Below, piece after piece: positions 1 through 9,210 of a stretch of 64,000 nucleotides of DNA. The stretch is taken from NCBI GenBank assembly GCA_035297145.1, contig DATGZN010000113.1, forward strand, positions 170,510 through 234,509, in the 5' to 3' direction. The position numbers and the translations under genes were made by a program. Origin of the DNA: QHXW01 sp035297145 (GTDB lineage Bacteria > Acidobacteriota > Terriglobia > Bryobacterales > Bryobacteraceae). The notes under the pieces were generated by a model. It was not told the origin of the DNA. It saw only the letters and a program-made list of their open reading frames with translations, and searched no databases. Positions within the stretch are counted from its first letter, which is position 1. Each line of letters opens with the position of its first letter.

Positions 1-1
1 G

Positions 2-1804
2 GCGGAGCCAAAACAACTGGTGAGCTTGCTGCGCGGCGATCTGGACTGGATCACGATGAAAGCGCTCGAGAAAGATCCGAGCCGCCGCTATGCCACAGCG
101 TCCGAGTTTTCGGCCGACATAGGCAGGTATTTATCCCACGAGCCCGTGTTGGCCCGTCCCGCCAGTGCCGCCTATCGGGCCCGCAAATACGTCCGGCGCC
201 ATCCGGTCGGCGTCACCGTAGCCGCGGGATTGGTGCTGCTGCTGGCCGGGTTTGCGGGCATGCAATCTTTTCAGTTACGCCGCATCACGCGCGAGCGAGA
301 TCGTGCGAACCGGGTCACGGAATTCATGGAGGGCATGTTCAAAGTATCGAACCCGAGCGAAGCCCGCGGCAACAGCATCACCGCCCGGGAAATTCTGGAT
401 AAAGCTTCAAAGGATATCGACACGGGGCTGGTCCAGGACCCAGAACTCCAGGCACAGATGATGCACGTCATGGGAGACGTGTATCGGGAACTCGGACTCT
501 TTCCCCGCTCGCAACTGCTCTATCAGCGCTCCGCTGACATCCGGCGCCGCGTCCTCGGGCCGGAGAATTTGGAAACGCTGCGGTCCATGGACAACCTGGG
601 GTGGGTACTAAACCAGGAAGGGCACGCTCCCGAGGCGGAAAAGTTGCAACGCGAGACATCCGACATCAGGCGGCGCGTTTTTGGAATGCAGAATCCGAAC
701 ACGCTGAAGTCAATCAGTAATCTGGCCTGGACCCTGGATCGGGAGGGGAATTACACCGAGGCGGAAAAATTGGAGCGAGAGGTGCTCGACATCCGGCGGC
801 GCGTCCTCAAAACGGATAGCCAGGACACGCTGGCGATGATGAACAATTTGGCCGCCACTCTGGGCCACGAGGGTCACCTCGCCGAGGCGGAGAAGTTGAA
901 GCGGGAAACATTGGATATGCGGCGCCGGCTCCTCGGGCCGGAACACCGCGAAACACTGACGGCGATGAATAACCTGGCGTACACTCTTCAACAGGAGGGC
1001 CACTACGCCGAAGCGGAGAAGTTGCAGCGCGAGACGCTCAACATTCAACGCCGTGTTCTCGGATCGGAACACCCGGATACGCTCAGGTCGGTGAACAATC
1101 TGGCGAACACGCTGGTCGCTGAAGGCCATCTCACCGAGGCGCAGCAACTGCAGCAGGAAGCGCTCGGCACAAAGCAGCGTGTCCTTGGACCGGAGCACCA
1201 GGACACGTTGTGGGCAATGAGAAGTCTGGCAGATACCCTTCAGCGAGAAGGCCACTATTCCGAAGGGGAGAAGTTGCAGCGGCAGACGCTTGAAATTCAG
1301 CGCCGCGTCCTCGGGCCGGATCGCCCGAACACACTGGAAACCATGAGTAGCCTGGCCGTCACTCTGAACGGGGAAGGCCAATACTCCGAGGCGGAGAACT
1401 TACAACGGCAGACGGTCGACACGATGCGCCGCGTGCTCGGAGCGGAGCATCCAAACACACTGGTTACAACCGACGAATTGGTCCGGACATTAGAGAAAGA
1501 AGGCCGTTACAACGAGGCAGAGAAGCTGGCGCGCCAGACGCTTGAAACTCAGCGCCGCGTCCTCGGACCGGAGCACCCGAACACTGCGAACACGGGTTAC
1601 GATCTCGCTGTTGCCTTGGCGCACACCGGAAGGAATGATGAGGCAATCTCGGTTTTGCGCGAAGCCGTCAATCACGGGCTGGACCCCACGATGGATCTTG
1701 CCATAGCGTCGGATCCCGAACTCAAGCCGCTGCGCAAAGACCCGCGTTTTGAAGCGTTAGTGTCTGATGCTCAGCAGCGTGCCACAATACAAAAGCCCAA
1801 CTAG
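2..1804 (+). CDS. Serine/threonine kinase C-terminus fused to tetratricopeptide repeats (partial)
   Basis: The reading frame is open from the first bases, so the gene starts outside the window. The first ~40 residues resemble the end of a Hanks-type Ser/Thr kinase domain: R-G-D-L-D-W-I, then M-K-A-L-E-K-D-P and R-R-Y-A-T-A. A basic linker and one hydrophobic segment (about residues 75-90 of the visible part) form a probable membrane anchor. About ten repeats of ~42 residues follow, each with an N-L-A-x-T-L core, an E-A-E-K-L helix and an I-Q-R-R-V-L-G-P-E-H linker, as in the kinesin-light-chain type of TPR. Known acidobacterial proteins share this kinase-membrane-TPR order and are taken to be signalling proteins. 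The catalytic lobe is not visible, so activity cannot be judged. Confidence 0.85.
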   Translation, partial: AEPKQLVSLLRGDLDWITMKALEKDPSRRYATASEFSADIGRYLSHEPVLARPASAAYRARKYVRRHPVGVTVAAGLVLLLAGFAGMQSFQLRRITRERDRANRVTEFMEGMFKVSNPSEARGNSITAREILDKASKDIDTGLVQDPELQAQMMHVMGDVYRELGLFPRSQLLYQRSADIRRRVLGPENLETLRSMDNLGWVLNQEGHAPEAEKLQRETSDIRRRVFGMQNPNTLKSISNLAWTLDREGNYTEAEKLEREVLDIRRRVLKTDSQDTLAMMNNLAATLGHEGHLAEAEKLKRETLDMRRRLLGPEHRETLTAMNNLAYTLQQEGHYAEAEKLQRETLNIQRRVLGSEHPDTLRSVNNLANTLVAEGHLTEAQQLQQEALGTKQRVLGPEHQDTLWAMRSLADTLQREGHYSEGEKLQRQTLEIQRRVLGPDRPNTLETMSSLAVTLNGEGQYSEAENLQRQTVDTMRRVLGAEHPNTLVTTDELVRTLEKEGRYNEAEKLARQTLETQRRVLGPEHPNTANTGYDLAVALAHTGRNDEAISVLREAVNHGLDPTMDLAIASDPELKPLRKDPRFEALVSDAQQRATIQKPN

Positions 1805-1937
1805 AAGCCTTGAAGCCGGAATCCGGAGTCGGACAGACACGCAAACTCGATGAGAAGCTGCGTGCGCTCCACGACAGCGGTGGTTTTGAACTACTGGATT
1901 GCCGCACACCCCCGCAGGCTGCTAAAGTAGCGCTGCT

Positions 1938-3089
1938 ATGGACGTGTTGGCTGCTACGCTTGTCGAGCCCGGAAGGTACGAATTGCGGGAATACCCGCTC
2001 CCGGACCCGCAGCCGGGCTGTGTTCTTGTGAAGATGCAGCTGTCCGGGATCTGTGGAACGGACAAGCACACCTACCAGGGCTACACGACGCAATACTCGG
2101 GTTCGGGCGACGGCAAGAAGATTCCTTTTCCGATTATCCAGGGGCACGAGAACGTGGGAACCGTGGCGGCCATCGGGGGTAATGGGCAGTATTTTGATTT
2201 CGAAGGCGTCCCGCTCAAGGTGGGGGACCGGGTCGTGGTCGGCGCAAACGTTTTTTGCGGTAAGTGCTACTACTGCACGCACGACTTTCCTTACTACTTC
2301 TGCCAAAACATGACGGATTACGGCAACAACTTGAGCGCCGCCGACCCGCCGCACATCTTTGGTGGCTGGTCGCAGTACATCTACATCGTCCCGGGAAGTT
2401 TTTTGGTGCGCGTGCCGGATGACCTGCCATCTGAAGTGGCCGTGCTCACCGAGGTGATCGCAGTGGCGGTGGGCCTCGACCGTGCCAAACAGATGTCGGC
2501 GTTTCCCAGCGATGCATTCCTGTTCGACGACACCGTGGTGGTGCTCGGCGTCGGTCCCTTAGGAATGTGTTTCCTCATGAAAGCACGGATGCTCGGGGCC
2601 GGCACCATCATCGCGGTCGATCTTTCGGATTACCGGTTGGAATTCGCAACACGGCTGGGCGCAGATTATGCCATCAATGCCGGGAAAACCAAGCTGTCTG
2701 AGCGCCTCGAAACCGTGCGTGATCTCTCCCACGGCCGCGGCGCGGATATGGTGATCGAGTGCGCCGGCGTGCCGCAAGCCATTCCCGAAGCGCTCGAGAT
2801 GCTGCGCCTCGGCGGTTTGCTAGTGGAAGCCGGCAACTTTTCGGATTTGGGCGAGATCGGCATCAGCCCGCACCGTCACCTGTGTTCGAAGAGTGTTCGA
2901 ATTTTGGGCGTCGGCGGCGAAGAGCCGGCAAGTTACGGCCCCAGCATGCGTCAGATGGCACGCTACATGAAGCATTACCCTCTGCGCGAGTTCGTCAGCC
3001 ACCGGTATCCGCTGCGCGAGGTTGAGACCGCAGTCCAGAAAGCCATCGCACCCGATTCGATGAAGGTCGTGATCGAGCCGTGGGCTTGA
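1938..3089 (+). CDS. Zinc-dependent medium-chain alcohol/polyol dehydrogenase
   Basis: 383 residues, full length for the zinc MDR family. Catalytic zinc ligands are visible as C39 (in G-I-C-G-T-D) and the H70-E71 pair (G-H-E-N). The structural zinc lobe has C107, C110, C113 and C122. The nucleotide-binding fold carries G-V-G-P-L-G near residue 205 followed by an acidic strand end (V-D-L-S), which fits NAD(H). The expected reaction is reversible oxidation of a secondary alcohol on a polyol or sugar. It opens the catabolic cluster, 59 bp before the DegT aminotransferase and on the same strand. The substrate cannot be read from sequence; threonine or sorbitol dehydrogenase-like activity is possible. 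The ATG has only a weak ribosome site. Confidence 0.88.
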   Translation: MDVLAATLVEPGRYELREYPLPDPQPGCVLVKMQLSGICGTDKHTYQGYTTQYSGSGDGKKIPFPIIQGHENVGTVAAIGGNGQYFDFEGVPLKVGDRVVVGANVFCGKCYYCTHDFPYYFCQNMTDYGNNLSAADPPHIFGGWSQYIYIVPGSFLVRVPDDLPSEVAVLTEVIAVAVGLDRAKQMSAFPSDAFLFDDTVVVLGVGPLGMCFLMKARMLGAGTIIAVDLSDYRLEFATRLGADYAINAGKTKLSERLETVRDLSHGRGADMVIECAGVPQAIPEALEMLRLGGLLVEAGNFSDLGEIGISPHRHLCSKSVRILGVGGEEPASYGPSMRQMARYMKHYPLREFVSHRYPLREVETAVQKAIAPDSMKVVIEPWA

Positions 3090-3107
3090 GCATGCCTCAC
3101 GCATCAA

Positions 3108-3136
3108 GTTTGTGTAGAATCACATAATTCACAAAC
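3108..3136. promoter_or_regulatory. Inverted repeat before the aminotransferase gene
   Basis: GTTTGTG at 3108-3114 and CACAAAC at 3130-3136 form a perfect 7-bp inverted repeat with a 15-nt spacer. It ends just before the GGAGGA ribosome site of the DegT gene. It could be an operator or an mRNA hairpin controlling initiation. No T-run follows, so it is not an intrinsic terminator. Confidence 0.35.
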
Positions 3137-3148
3137 GGAGGAAGATCC

Positions 3149-4447
3149 ATGCCAAAACTTGCCATTACCGGAGGTGAGCCCGTCCGGAAAAAGCGGTTCG
3201 ATCCCTGGCCGATGTACACCGGCGCTGAACGGTCCGCGCTCGAAGATGTCCTGACCAATCGCAACTGGGGCGGGCAACCGTTTCCCGGCAAGCATGGGGA
3301 TGCCTTCGGCAAGAAGTTCGCATCATTCCATACGGCAAAATACGGACAATGTGTCAACACCGGCACTGTGGCGATCCAGGCAGCGCTAATGGCGGTCGGG
3401 ATTCAACCGGGAGATGAAGTGCTGGTGCCGGCCTACACCTGGGAGGGTACGGTCGGGCCGGTCCTGCTGGTGAATGCCGTTCCGGTCTTCGTCGATGTTG
3501 ACCCGGAAACTTACTGCATGGACGCGCGGATGATCGAGCAAGCGATTACGCCGAAGACCCGCGTGATTCTGCCGGTCCACCTGGGCATGCGATTCGCGGA
3601 TCTTGATGCGATCATGCCGATCGCCCAGAAGCACAATTTGAAGGTCGTCGAAGATTGCGCGCACGTGCACGGTGGTATGTGGTGCGGCAAAGGAGCGGGC
3701 TCGATCGGCGACCTGGGGACATTCAGTTTCCAATCTAGCAAGCTGATTACGTGCGGAGAAGGCGGCGCGGTCATCACCAATAACCTCGAATACTTCGAGC
3801 GCGTGCAGTCGTACATCAACGCGGGGCGGGCGAGCGTAACAGACAAATTCAAGCACCGCATGGTCGGGTTCAATTACCGGCTGGGCGAGTTCCAGGCAGC
3901 CGTGCTTGGACCGCAACTGGAACGACTGCCGGAACAGCAAAAGATCAGACAGGCCAATTTTGATTACTTCGAATCCCGATTGCGGGGCACCTGCGGGCTG
4001 GGATTCCTGAAACCAGAGCCACGCATCACGCGCGCCGCCCCTTACTGTTACGTGCTGAAATATTTCGCGGAACAGGCGAAGAACATCCCGCGGGCGGCAT
4101 TTGTTGCGGCGCTGCAACTGGAAGGCATTCCCTGCGACGGGCTTTTCTATGAGCCGGTTTACAAAAGCTCGCTGTTTCCGGTAAAGGCCAGCGACTTTCC
4201 AGCGCTCAGTTGGGGGCGTAACCAGCCACTCGACCTGCGGAACATGTATCGGTGTCCTGCCGCCGAGCGCGCCGCGTACCACGAGGCGATCTGGTTCCCG
4301 CATCACTTGTTTCTCGGCAGCCGCGAGGACATAGACAGCATCGTAGAGGCGATTTTCAAAGCTCTGGAGCATATAGAGGACTTGCGGGGCCTGGAACATC
4401 AGGCGATCAAGAATCAGGGGCTGAGCCGTGCCGACCGGGAGAGCTGA
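3149..4447 (+). CDS. DegT/DnrJ/EryC1/StrS-family PLP aminotransferase (StsC-like)
   Basis: 432 residues. This fold-type I aminotransferase family transfers amino groups to keto-sugars or keto-cyclitols. The PLP lysine is K198 in F-Q-S-S-K, followed by the usual G-E-G-G-A-V-I-T-N. The cofactor-contacting D-C-A-H and N-T-G-T motifs are present. The start region (I-T-G-G-E-P-V-R, then W-P-x-Y-T-G-A-E-R) resembles StsC and AHBA-synthase-like members, which act on scyllo-inosose or related ketones. A strong GGAGGA lies 7 nt before the ATG. Its end overlaps the next gene by 20 bp. In this catabolic setting it may run in the deaminating direction, or use a keto product of the neighbouring dehydrogenases; both are inference. 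Confidence 0.88.
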   Translation: MPKLAITGGEPVRKKRFDPWPMYTGAERSALEDVLTNRNWGGQPFPGKHGDAFGKKFASFHTAKYGQCVNTGTVAIQAALMAVGIQPGDEVLVPAYTWEGTVGPVLLVNAVPVFVDVDPETYCMDARMIEQAITPKTRVILPVHLGMRFADLDAIMPIAQKHNLKVVEDCAHVHGGMWCGKGAGSIGDLGTFSFQSSKLITCGEGGAVITNNLEYFERVQSYINAGRASVTDKFKHRMVGFNYRLGEFQAAVLGPQLERLPEQQKIRQANFDYFESRLRGTCGLGFLKPEPRITRAAPYCYVLKYFAEQAKNIPRAAFVAALQLEGIPCDGLFYEPVYKSSLFPVKASDFPALSWGRNQPLDLRNMYRCPAAERAAYHEAIWFPHHLFLGSREDIDSIVEAIFKALEHIEDLRGLEHQAIKNQGLSRADRES

Positions 4448-5477
4448 CGTAAAGCCGGTCGGCTACGCGGTGGTCGGTTTGGGCGCGATCTCGCAACAGG
4501 CGGTGCTGCCCGCCTTCGCTCACAGTAAGAAGGCGAGCCTAATAGCGGTGGTCAGCGGCGATAAGAGCAAAGCTGAAAGGCTGGCCGGGCAGTTTCATGC
4601 CGAAAGGCATTACAGCTACGCAGAGTTCGGCGACTGCTTGAAAAATCCTGGCGTTGAAGCGGTATACGTTGCTACACCCCCGGGCGAGCATGAGATGTAC
4701 ACCGTTCAGGCTGCACGCGCCAAGAAGCACGTCCTCTGTGAGAAGCCGCTGGCTGCGACCGTGGATGAGAGCCGCCGCATGGTAAGCGCCTGCCGTAAAG
4801 CCGGCGTTCAACTCATGACGGCATACCGGAAATATTTCGAACCGGCGAGCGTGGCCTTGAAAAAGATCATCTCGACCGGAGATCTGGGGCGCGTGGACAT
4901 CATTCATACGGCCTTCACCGAATTCCGCCCGGCGGGGGACAGCTCGCCCGACTGGCTCTTCCGGCGCAAACTAAGTGGCGGCGGACCCTTGATGGACTTG
5001 GGCATCTATTGCGTGAACACGAGCCGTTGGCTCGCTAGCGAAGACCCAGTCGAGGCGCGGGCGGTGAGGTGGTCTCGCGACCGGAAGCGCTTCAAGGAAG
5101 TGGAAGAAGGGATATCCTTTCGTCTGCGATTTCCCAGCGGCCTGGTGTTGCAAGGTACGTCCAGCTGGGGTTCCGTACTGATGTCCTTTATCCAGGTTCA
5201 CGGAGAGAAGGGATGGGTGTCGCTCGCGCCGGCGTACGCGTTCGAAGACGACCGGCGATTGAGCGGTAAGATCGCTGGCAAGTCGATCGAACGAGAATTC
5301 ACCGCCATCGACGAGTTCGCGCTGGAGCTGGACGCTTTCGCTGAGTGCATTCGCGAGAATCGGAAACCTGAGCCGGATGGCTTTCAGGGAATGCGGGACC
5401 TCGTCATCATAGATGCCATATATCGCGCGGCAAAGTCGGGACGGCCGGTTCCCATCCGATACCCGAGAGCATCATGA
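4428..5477 (+). CDS. Gfo/Idh/MocA-family NAD(P)-dependent oxidoreductase
   Basis: 349 residues. The N-terminal Rossmann fold has G-Y-A-V-V-G-L-G-A-I-S, and the family signature E-K-P-L-A (residues ~105-109) carries the conserved lysine. The C-terminal alpha/beta substrate domain includes G-G-G-P-L-M-D-L-G-I-Y at ~185. Members oxidise or reduce sugars, inositols or aminosugar derivatives. It starts at a GTG inside the end of the DegT gene (20-bp overlap) and ends in a 4-bp ATGA overlap with the next oxidoreductase, so it is part of one operon. The substrate is not predictable. Confidence 0.88.
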   Translation: MPTGRADVKPVGYAVVGLGAISQQAVLPAFAHSKKASLIAVVSGDKSKAERLAGQFHAERHYSYAEFGDCLKNPGVEAVYVATPPGEHEMYTVQAARAKKHVLCEKPLAATVDESRRMVSACRKAGVQLMTAYRKYFEPASVALKKIISTGDLGRVDIIHTAFTEFRPAGDSSPDWLFRRKLSGGGPLMDLGIYCVNTSRWLASEDPVEARAVRWSRDRKRFKEVEEGISFRLRFPSGLVLQGTSSWGSVLMSFIQVHGEKGWVSLAPAYAFEDDRRLSGKIAGKSIEREFTAIDEFALELDAFAECIRENRKPEPDGFQGMRDLVIIDAIYRAAKSGRPVPIRYPRAS

Positions 5478-6505
5478 CCAAGCTGGGCATGGGTGTGGTG
5501 GGAGTGGGCACTATGGGGAGGCGGCACGCCGAAAACATTCGCCGGCTGATTCCGGAAGCGCAATTGATCGCAGTGGCCGATGCGGACGCCGGGCGCGCCC
5601 GGCAAGTAGCAGCCGATTTGGAGATTGAGCACTACTACAACGGTGCTGAGTCGCTTGTTGAGCGAAAAGACATTCAGGCGGTTGCGATCGTCAGCCCTGC
5701 CAAATTTCATGCTGCGGCGATTAAGGCGTGCGCCGCGGCAGGAAAGGACATCTTCTGCGAGAAGCCGCTGACGCTAACGGTCGAAGAGGCGGATGACGTC
5801 TTGGCCGTCACCGCGAAAGCGGGAGTGCGGTTGCAGCCGGGGCACGTCCGTCGTTACGATCCGTCCCATGTCCGCGCGAAGAAACGCATTGAAGCCGGTG
5901 AGATCGGCGATCCCGTGATTTTCAAGTCGTTGGCGCGCGATCCCGAACCCCCTCCCGTCAGCTACCTGGCGAGCGGAGTGAACGGCATGTTCTTCCAGGA
6001 TTCCGCTGTTCACGAATTCGACCTGGGACGCTGGATGATGAACGATGAGATCGCCGAGTTGCATGCCTATGGAGCAGTGCTCGTCTTCCCGGAAGCCGCG
6101 CAATTCAATGACATCGATACCGCAGTGGTAAACCTGAAGTTCTCGCGCGGCGCTCTCGGATCGGTGGAAAACTACATGCAGTCTCGCTACGGATATGACA
6201 TTCGTACTGAGATTGTCGGCTCGAAAGGTACGATCATGCTCGGCTATCAGCAGCAGATCCCTGAGGTTGTGCTCACAGCCTCCGGGCGGCGGACGGATGT
6301 CGTGGATCATTTTCTGGTCCGGTTTGCCGACGGTTATCTGGATGAGATGCGGGATTTCGTGCGCGTCATCCTGGCTGATCGCGAGCCCCAGGTTGACGGT
6401 TTCGATGGGCGCCAGGCTGTTGCCGCGGCGGCCGCTGCCGAACGCTCCTACAGGGAAGCCCGTCCTGTTACCCTTCACAACCCGCCTCGGCCTCGACGCC
6501 CTTGA
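5474..6505 (+). CDS. Gfo/Idh/MocA-family oxidoreductase (inositol dehydrogenase-like)
   Basis: 343 residues. The Rossmann motif G-V-V-G-V-G-T-M-G-R-R-H-A begins at residue 7, and E-K-P-L-T holds the catalytic lysine near 97. The segment D-S-A-V-H-E-F-D-L-G-R-W at ~175 matches the H-x-x-D-x-x-R-W active-site signature of inositol 2-dehydrogenase-like members. The start ATG overlaps the previous stop (ATGA). The stop overlaps the TTG start of the permease, so three consecutive genes are coupled. It probably oxidises a cyclitol or sugar imported by the neighbouring permease. Confidence 0.88.
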   Translation: MTKLGMGVVGVGTMGRRHAENIRRLIPEAQLIAVADADAGRARQVAADLEIEHYYNGAESLVERKDIQAVAIVSPAKFHAAAIKACAAAGKDIFCEKPLTLTVEEADDVLAVTAKAGVRLQPGHVRRYDPSHVRAKKRIEAGEIGDPVIFKSLARDPEPPPVSYLASGVNGMFFQDSAVHEFDLGRWMMNDEIAELHAYGAVLVFPEAAQFNDIDTAVVNLKFSRGALGSVENYMQSRYGYDIRTEIVGSKGTIMLGYQQQIPEVVLTASGRRTDVVDHFLVRFADGYLDEMRDFVRVILADREPQVDGFDGRQAVAAAAAAERSYREARPVTLHNPPRPRRP

Positions 6506-7884
6506 GCGGCGAACACCAGCACATCAAGCAGAAGTACGGCTTGGTGCGTGGCCTCGGTCTGCTGGAAGCCACAGCGACCAATATGACCAACATGGTCGGT
6601 TTTGGGCCGTTCATCACCATACCGCTGATCATTGCCACCATGGGCGGTCCGCAGTGCATGCTGGGGTGGCTCGCCGGCACAATTCTGTCGATCTGCGACG
6701 GCATGGTCTGGAGCGAGTTAGCCGCCGCCATGCCGGGATCAGGCGGAACCTATTTGTTTTTGAAAGAAGCCTTCAAAACCAGCCGGCTGGCCTCGCTCCT
6801 CCCTTTCCTGTTCATCTGGCAGTTTATGGCCAGCGGACCTCTCGAGGTGGCCTCCTCTTACATCGGTTTTGTGCAGTATTTGACTTACTTCATTCCCTCA
6901 TTGGGCCCCTGGCAGAGCCGCCTCTTGATCGTGGCCATGGGTTTCCTGACGATTCTCCTGCTCTACCGCCAAATTCGTGCGATAGGCAAATTGATGCTGT
7001 TTCTGTGGGTGGGGATGCTGATGGCGGTGGTGCCGGTCATCGTAGGCGGCGTGATCCACGTCGTGCGATTCGGACCGGGACCCGCGTTTGATTTTCCGCC
7101 AGGCGCCTTTACCTTCTCCATGGGATTTGCGCTGGGATTGGGCCGGGCCATGCTGATTGCCATGTTTGATTTTCTGGGCTACTACAGCGTCTGCTACGTC
7201 GGCGGCGAGGTCCGGAACCCGGAACGCACGCTGCCCCGCGCGATCTTTTGCTCTGTGATCGCCGTTGCTCTGATGTATTCGCTGATGAACTTTTGCGTGA
7301 TCTCCGTTGTGCCATGGCGCGAAGCCATGCAATCAAAGCTAATCATCTCGGAGTACATGCAGAGGCTCTACGGTGTCTGGGCGGCTCGCGTCATTACTAT
7401 CTTGGTGCTTTGGAGTGCATATGTGTCGGCGGTCCCCGTCCTGCTGGGCTATAGCCGCATTCCCTACGCCGCCGCGTTGGATGGACATTTCTTCAAGCCA
7501 TTCTCGCAGCTTCACGCCGCCGGTTTTCCATATCTTTCTCTGGTGGTGATAGGTATGCTCGCCATTGTCGCTGGCATGTTCAATTTGGAATGGGTGATAT
7601 CGGCCATGTTGACGGGGCGAATCCTGATCCAATTCATTGCCCAGATATTCGCCGTCCATTATCTGCGCAAGCACCGAACCGACCTGGAACGGCCCTTCAA
7701 AGCGTGGCTTTATCCGGTGCCCAATGCGATTGCATTTCTCGGATGGAGTTATATATTCCTAACCTCGGGCTGGGGCTTCATTCTCTTCGGTGTCCTCACG
7801 CTCGCGGCAGGGGTCGCGGCGTTTTGGATATGGCGCAGAAGCGCCGGGTTGCCGGTGTTCCCAGCGCCCGAGGCCAACTCCTAA
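6502..7884 (+). CDS. APC-superfamily amino-acid/polyamine-type permease
   Basis: 460 residues with about twelve hydrophobic segments. The first helix has the APC pattern G-L-G-L-L-E-A-T-A-T-N-M and G-F-G-P-F-I, and the loop M-P-G-S-G-G-T-Y-L-F-L-K-E-A is characteristic. The protein should be an inner-membrane secondary transporter, probably cation coupled, for an amino acid or another amine-bearing solute. The TTG start is chosen because it forms a 4-bp TTGA overlap with the preceding stop and gives a normal-length N-terminus. Its place at the end of the aminotransferase/oxidoreductase operon suggests it imports the substrate. Confidence 0.85.
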   Translation: MSGEHQHIKQKYGLVRGLGLLEATATNMTNMVGFGPFITIPLIIATMGGPQCMLGWLAGTILSICDGMVWSELAAAMPGSGGTYLFLKEAFKTSRLASLLPFLFIWQFMASGPLEVASSYIGFVQYLTYFIPSLGPWQSRLLIVAMGFLTILLLYRQIRAIGKLMLFLWVGMLMAVVPVIVGGVIHVVRFGPGPAFDFPPGAFTFSMGFALGLGRAMLIAMFDFLGYYSVCYVGGEVRNPERTLPRAIFCSVIAVALMYSLMNFCVISVVPWREAMQSKLIISEYMQRLYGVWAARVITILVLWSAYVSAVPVLLGYSRIPYAAALDGHFFKPFSQLHAAGFPYLSLVVIGMLAIVAGMFNLEWVISAMLTGRILIQFIAQIFAVHYLRKHRTDLERPFKAWLYPVPNAIAFLGWSYIFLTSGWGFILFGVLTLAAGVAAFWIWRRSAGLPVFPAPEANS

Positions 7885-7979
7885 CGTGCTAACGGTTACC
7901 TACCTACCCCCCCGTTTCTTCTCCCGCAGTTGATAATGCGGTCAACCCGGATCGTCTTGGGCACGGATTCGCTCTGCCC

Positions 7980-8633
7980 TCATGTCGATTCCAAGTCGTT
8001 ACGCTCCACCTCTTGCGCTGGGACGCCGCCTGTGGGAATGAGCATTGTTGCACCTCGCCGCAGCACTCCGGGATTGTGTGAGTCGCGCCAATGCATGTAG
8101 GCAAAACCGGCTAGGAGTGAAACGAGAAACAGGTAGGGCGTCATATTGTAGGGCCAGGTGGGTTCCGGGTAGACGGTGACAAAGAGAACCGGCAGCTGGG
8201 CCAGCGTCGCGATCCATGGGATCACCACGTGTTGCCAAACCGTGAACTTGGCCGGCTGTTCCCGACGCATGTAAGGTGTCAAGGCCAGGTTCGCCATTGC
8301 ATACACGACAATAACTGCAAGCGTTGCAATTGTTCCAAGGAAACCGAAGATGTAATCGGGCTGCAACAAGAATCCCACTAACAGCATTGCCGCAATACCG
8401 GATATCTGGACAAAAGCGATCGCGAACGTGGGCGTCCGGTGGGGCAGGGAGCGTGCCCGCCCGGCCCATGGTGTACATTACGCGTGACGCAGCATTGGTA
8501 CAGGCAAGACCGACGCCCACGGCGCTGTTGATGATGGCAAGAACCACAAACCACCAGCCGGCGCCCCAGAGCGTGTGGCCAAGAACGTAGTAAGGATTGG
8601 AATTGGAGGCGAAGCCGGCCATGTTGCCCGTGC
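7980..8633 (-). pseudogene. APC-type permease relic, 5'-truncated and frameshifted
   Basis: On the minus strand the frame entering at ~8633 reads G-N-M-A-G-F-A-S-N-S-N-P-Y-Y-V-L-G and continues through membrane helices to M-Y-T-M-G-R-A-G-T-L-P. At about 8438-8447 the coding continues in another frame (H-R-T-P-T-F-A-I-A-F-V-Q, then the last helices) to the stop at 7980. One extra base explains the shift. The first ~250 residues expected for the family are missing; upstream sequence abruptly becomes the opposite-strand peptidase relic. The product would be non-functional. Confidence 0.72.
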
Positions 8634-8640
8634 CCCAACG

Positions 8641-9159
8641 GCTGACGACTTGCCGCCGCCTGCGCAAGACTACGTCAAGGAATTTGCCGGAATCTATTTC
8701 GAGGCCATGAACCAATGGTTCGCGCTCTTGCGAATCGGTCAGACTGGTGATGTCCTCAGCCGGGTTATTCAAACGAAGCTGCCTTTCGGGAAGTTCGGCA
8801 TCTATCTCAACGCTGGCCATCTGATTCATCTCGATGAGTGGGTCAGCTCGCCGATTTTTCCCGGGTCCATGGTTCCGATCCACTCCGGGATGGCTATGCA
8901 GGTCGATGTAATTCCGTCCTCTGCCACGTACTGCTCGACCCGCATGGAGGATGGCGTCGTGATTGCCGGCCGGGATCTGCAAGAAAAGCTGCGGCTGCAC
9001 TATCCAGCCTGCTTTTCTCGATGCCTAGGCCGGCGGGAGTTCATGCGAAACACTCTGGGAATCGAGGTCAATGACGATGTCCTGCCGCTATCGAACATGC
9101 CGGCGATCGTGCCGCCTTATTTTCTCGGCCCAAACCGGATCCTGGTTCTGACGAACTGA
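8641..9159 (+). pseudogene. M24-family (creatinase/Xaa-Pro peptidase-like) C-terminal relic
   Basis: About 172 residues in one open frame, from A-D-D-L-P-P-P-A-Q to the stop. The features E-F-A-G-I-Y-F-E-A-M-N-Q-W, then R-R-E-F-M-R-N-T-L-G-I and V-L-P-L-S-N-M-P-A-I-V-P-P-Y, recall the ends of pita-bread M24 peptidase-like proteins of about 450 residues. The N-terminal two thirds are absent, and the 5' limit coincides with the 5' limit of the divergent permease relic. No convincing start codon with a ribosome site lies nearby. The family call rests on recalled C-terminal motifs and is moderate. Confidence 0.55.
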
Positions 9160-9210
9160 CATAAAGTCGGGCCGGAAAAAAGAGAACAGGAAGGATCCCG
9201 CGGTGGACAC

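Noticed and set aside
710..1381. Long open frame on the minus strand inside the TPR gene
   Set aside because: It mirrors repetitive, high-GC plus-strand TPR codons and has no recognisable protein features.
3111..3124. CRP/FNR-like site TGTG-N6-CACA
   Set aside because: Spacing between half sites is 6 instead of the 8 needed for CRP, and FNR half sites do not match.
3386..4399. 337-codon antisense frame over the DegT gene
   Set aside because: Opposite a strongly conserved aminotransferase; composition is that of an antisense shadow.
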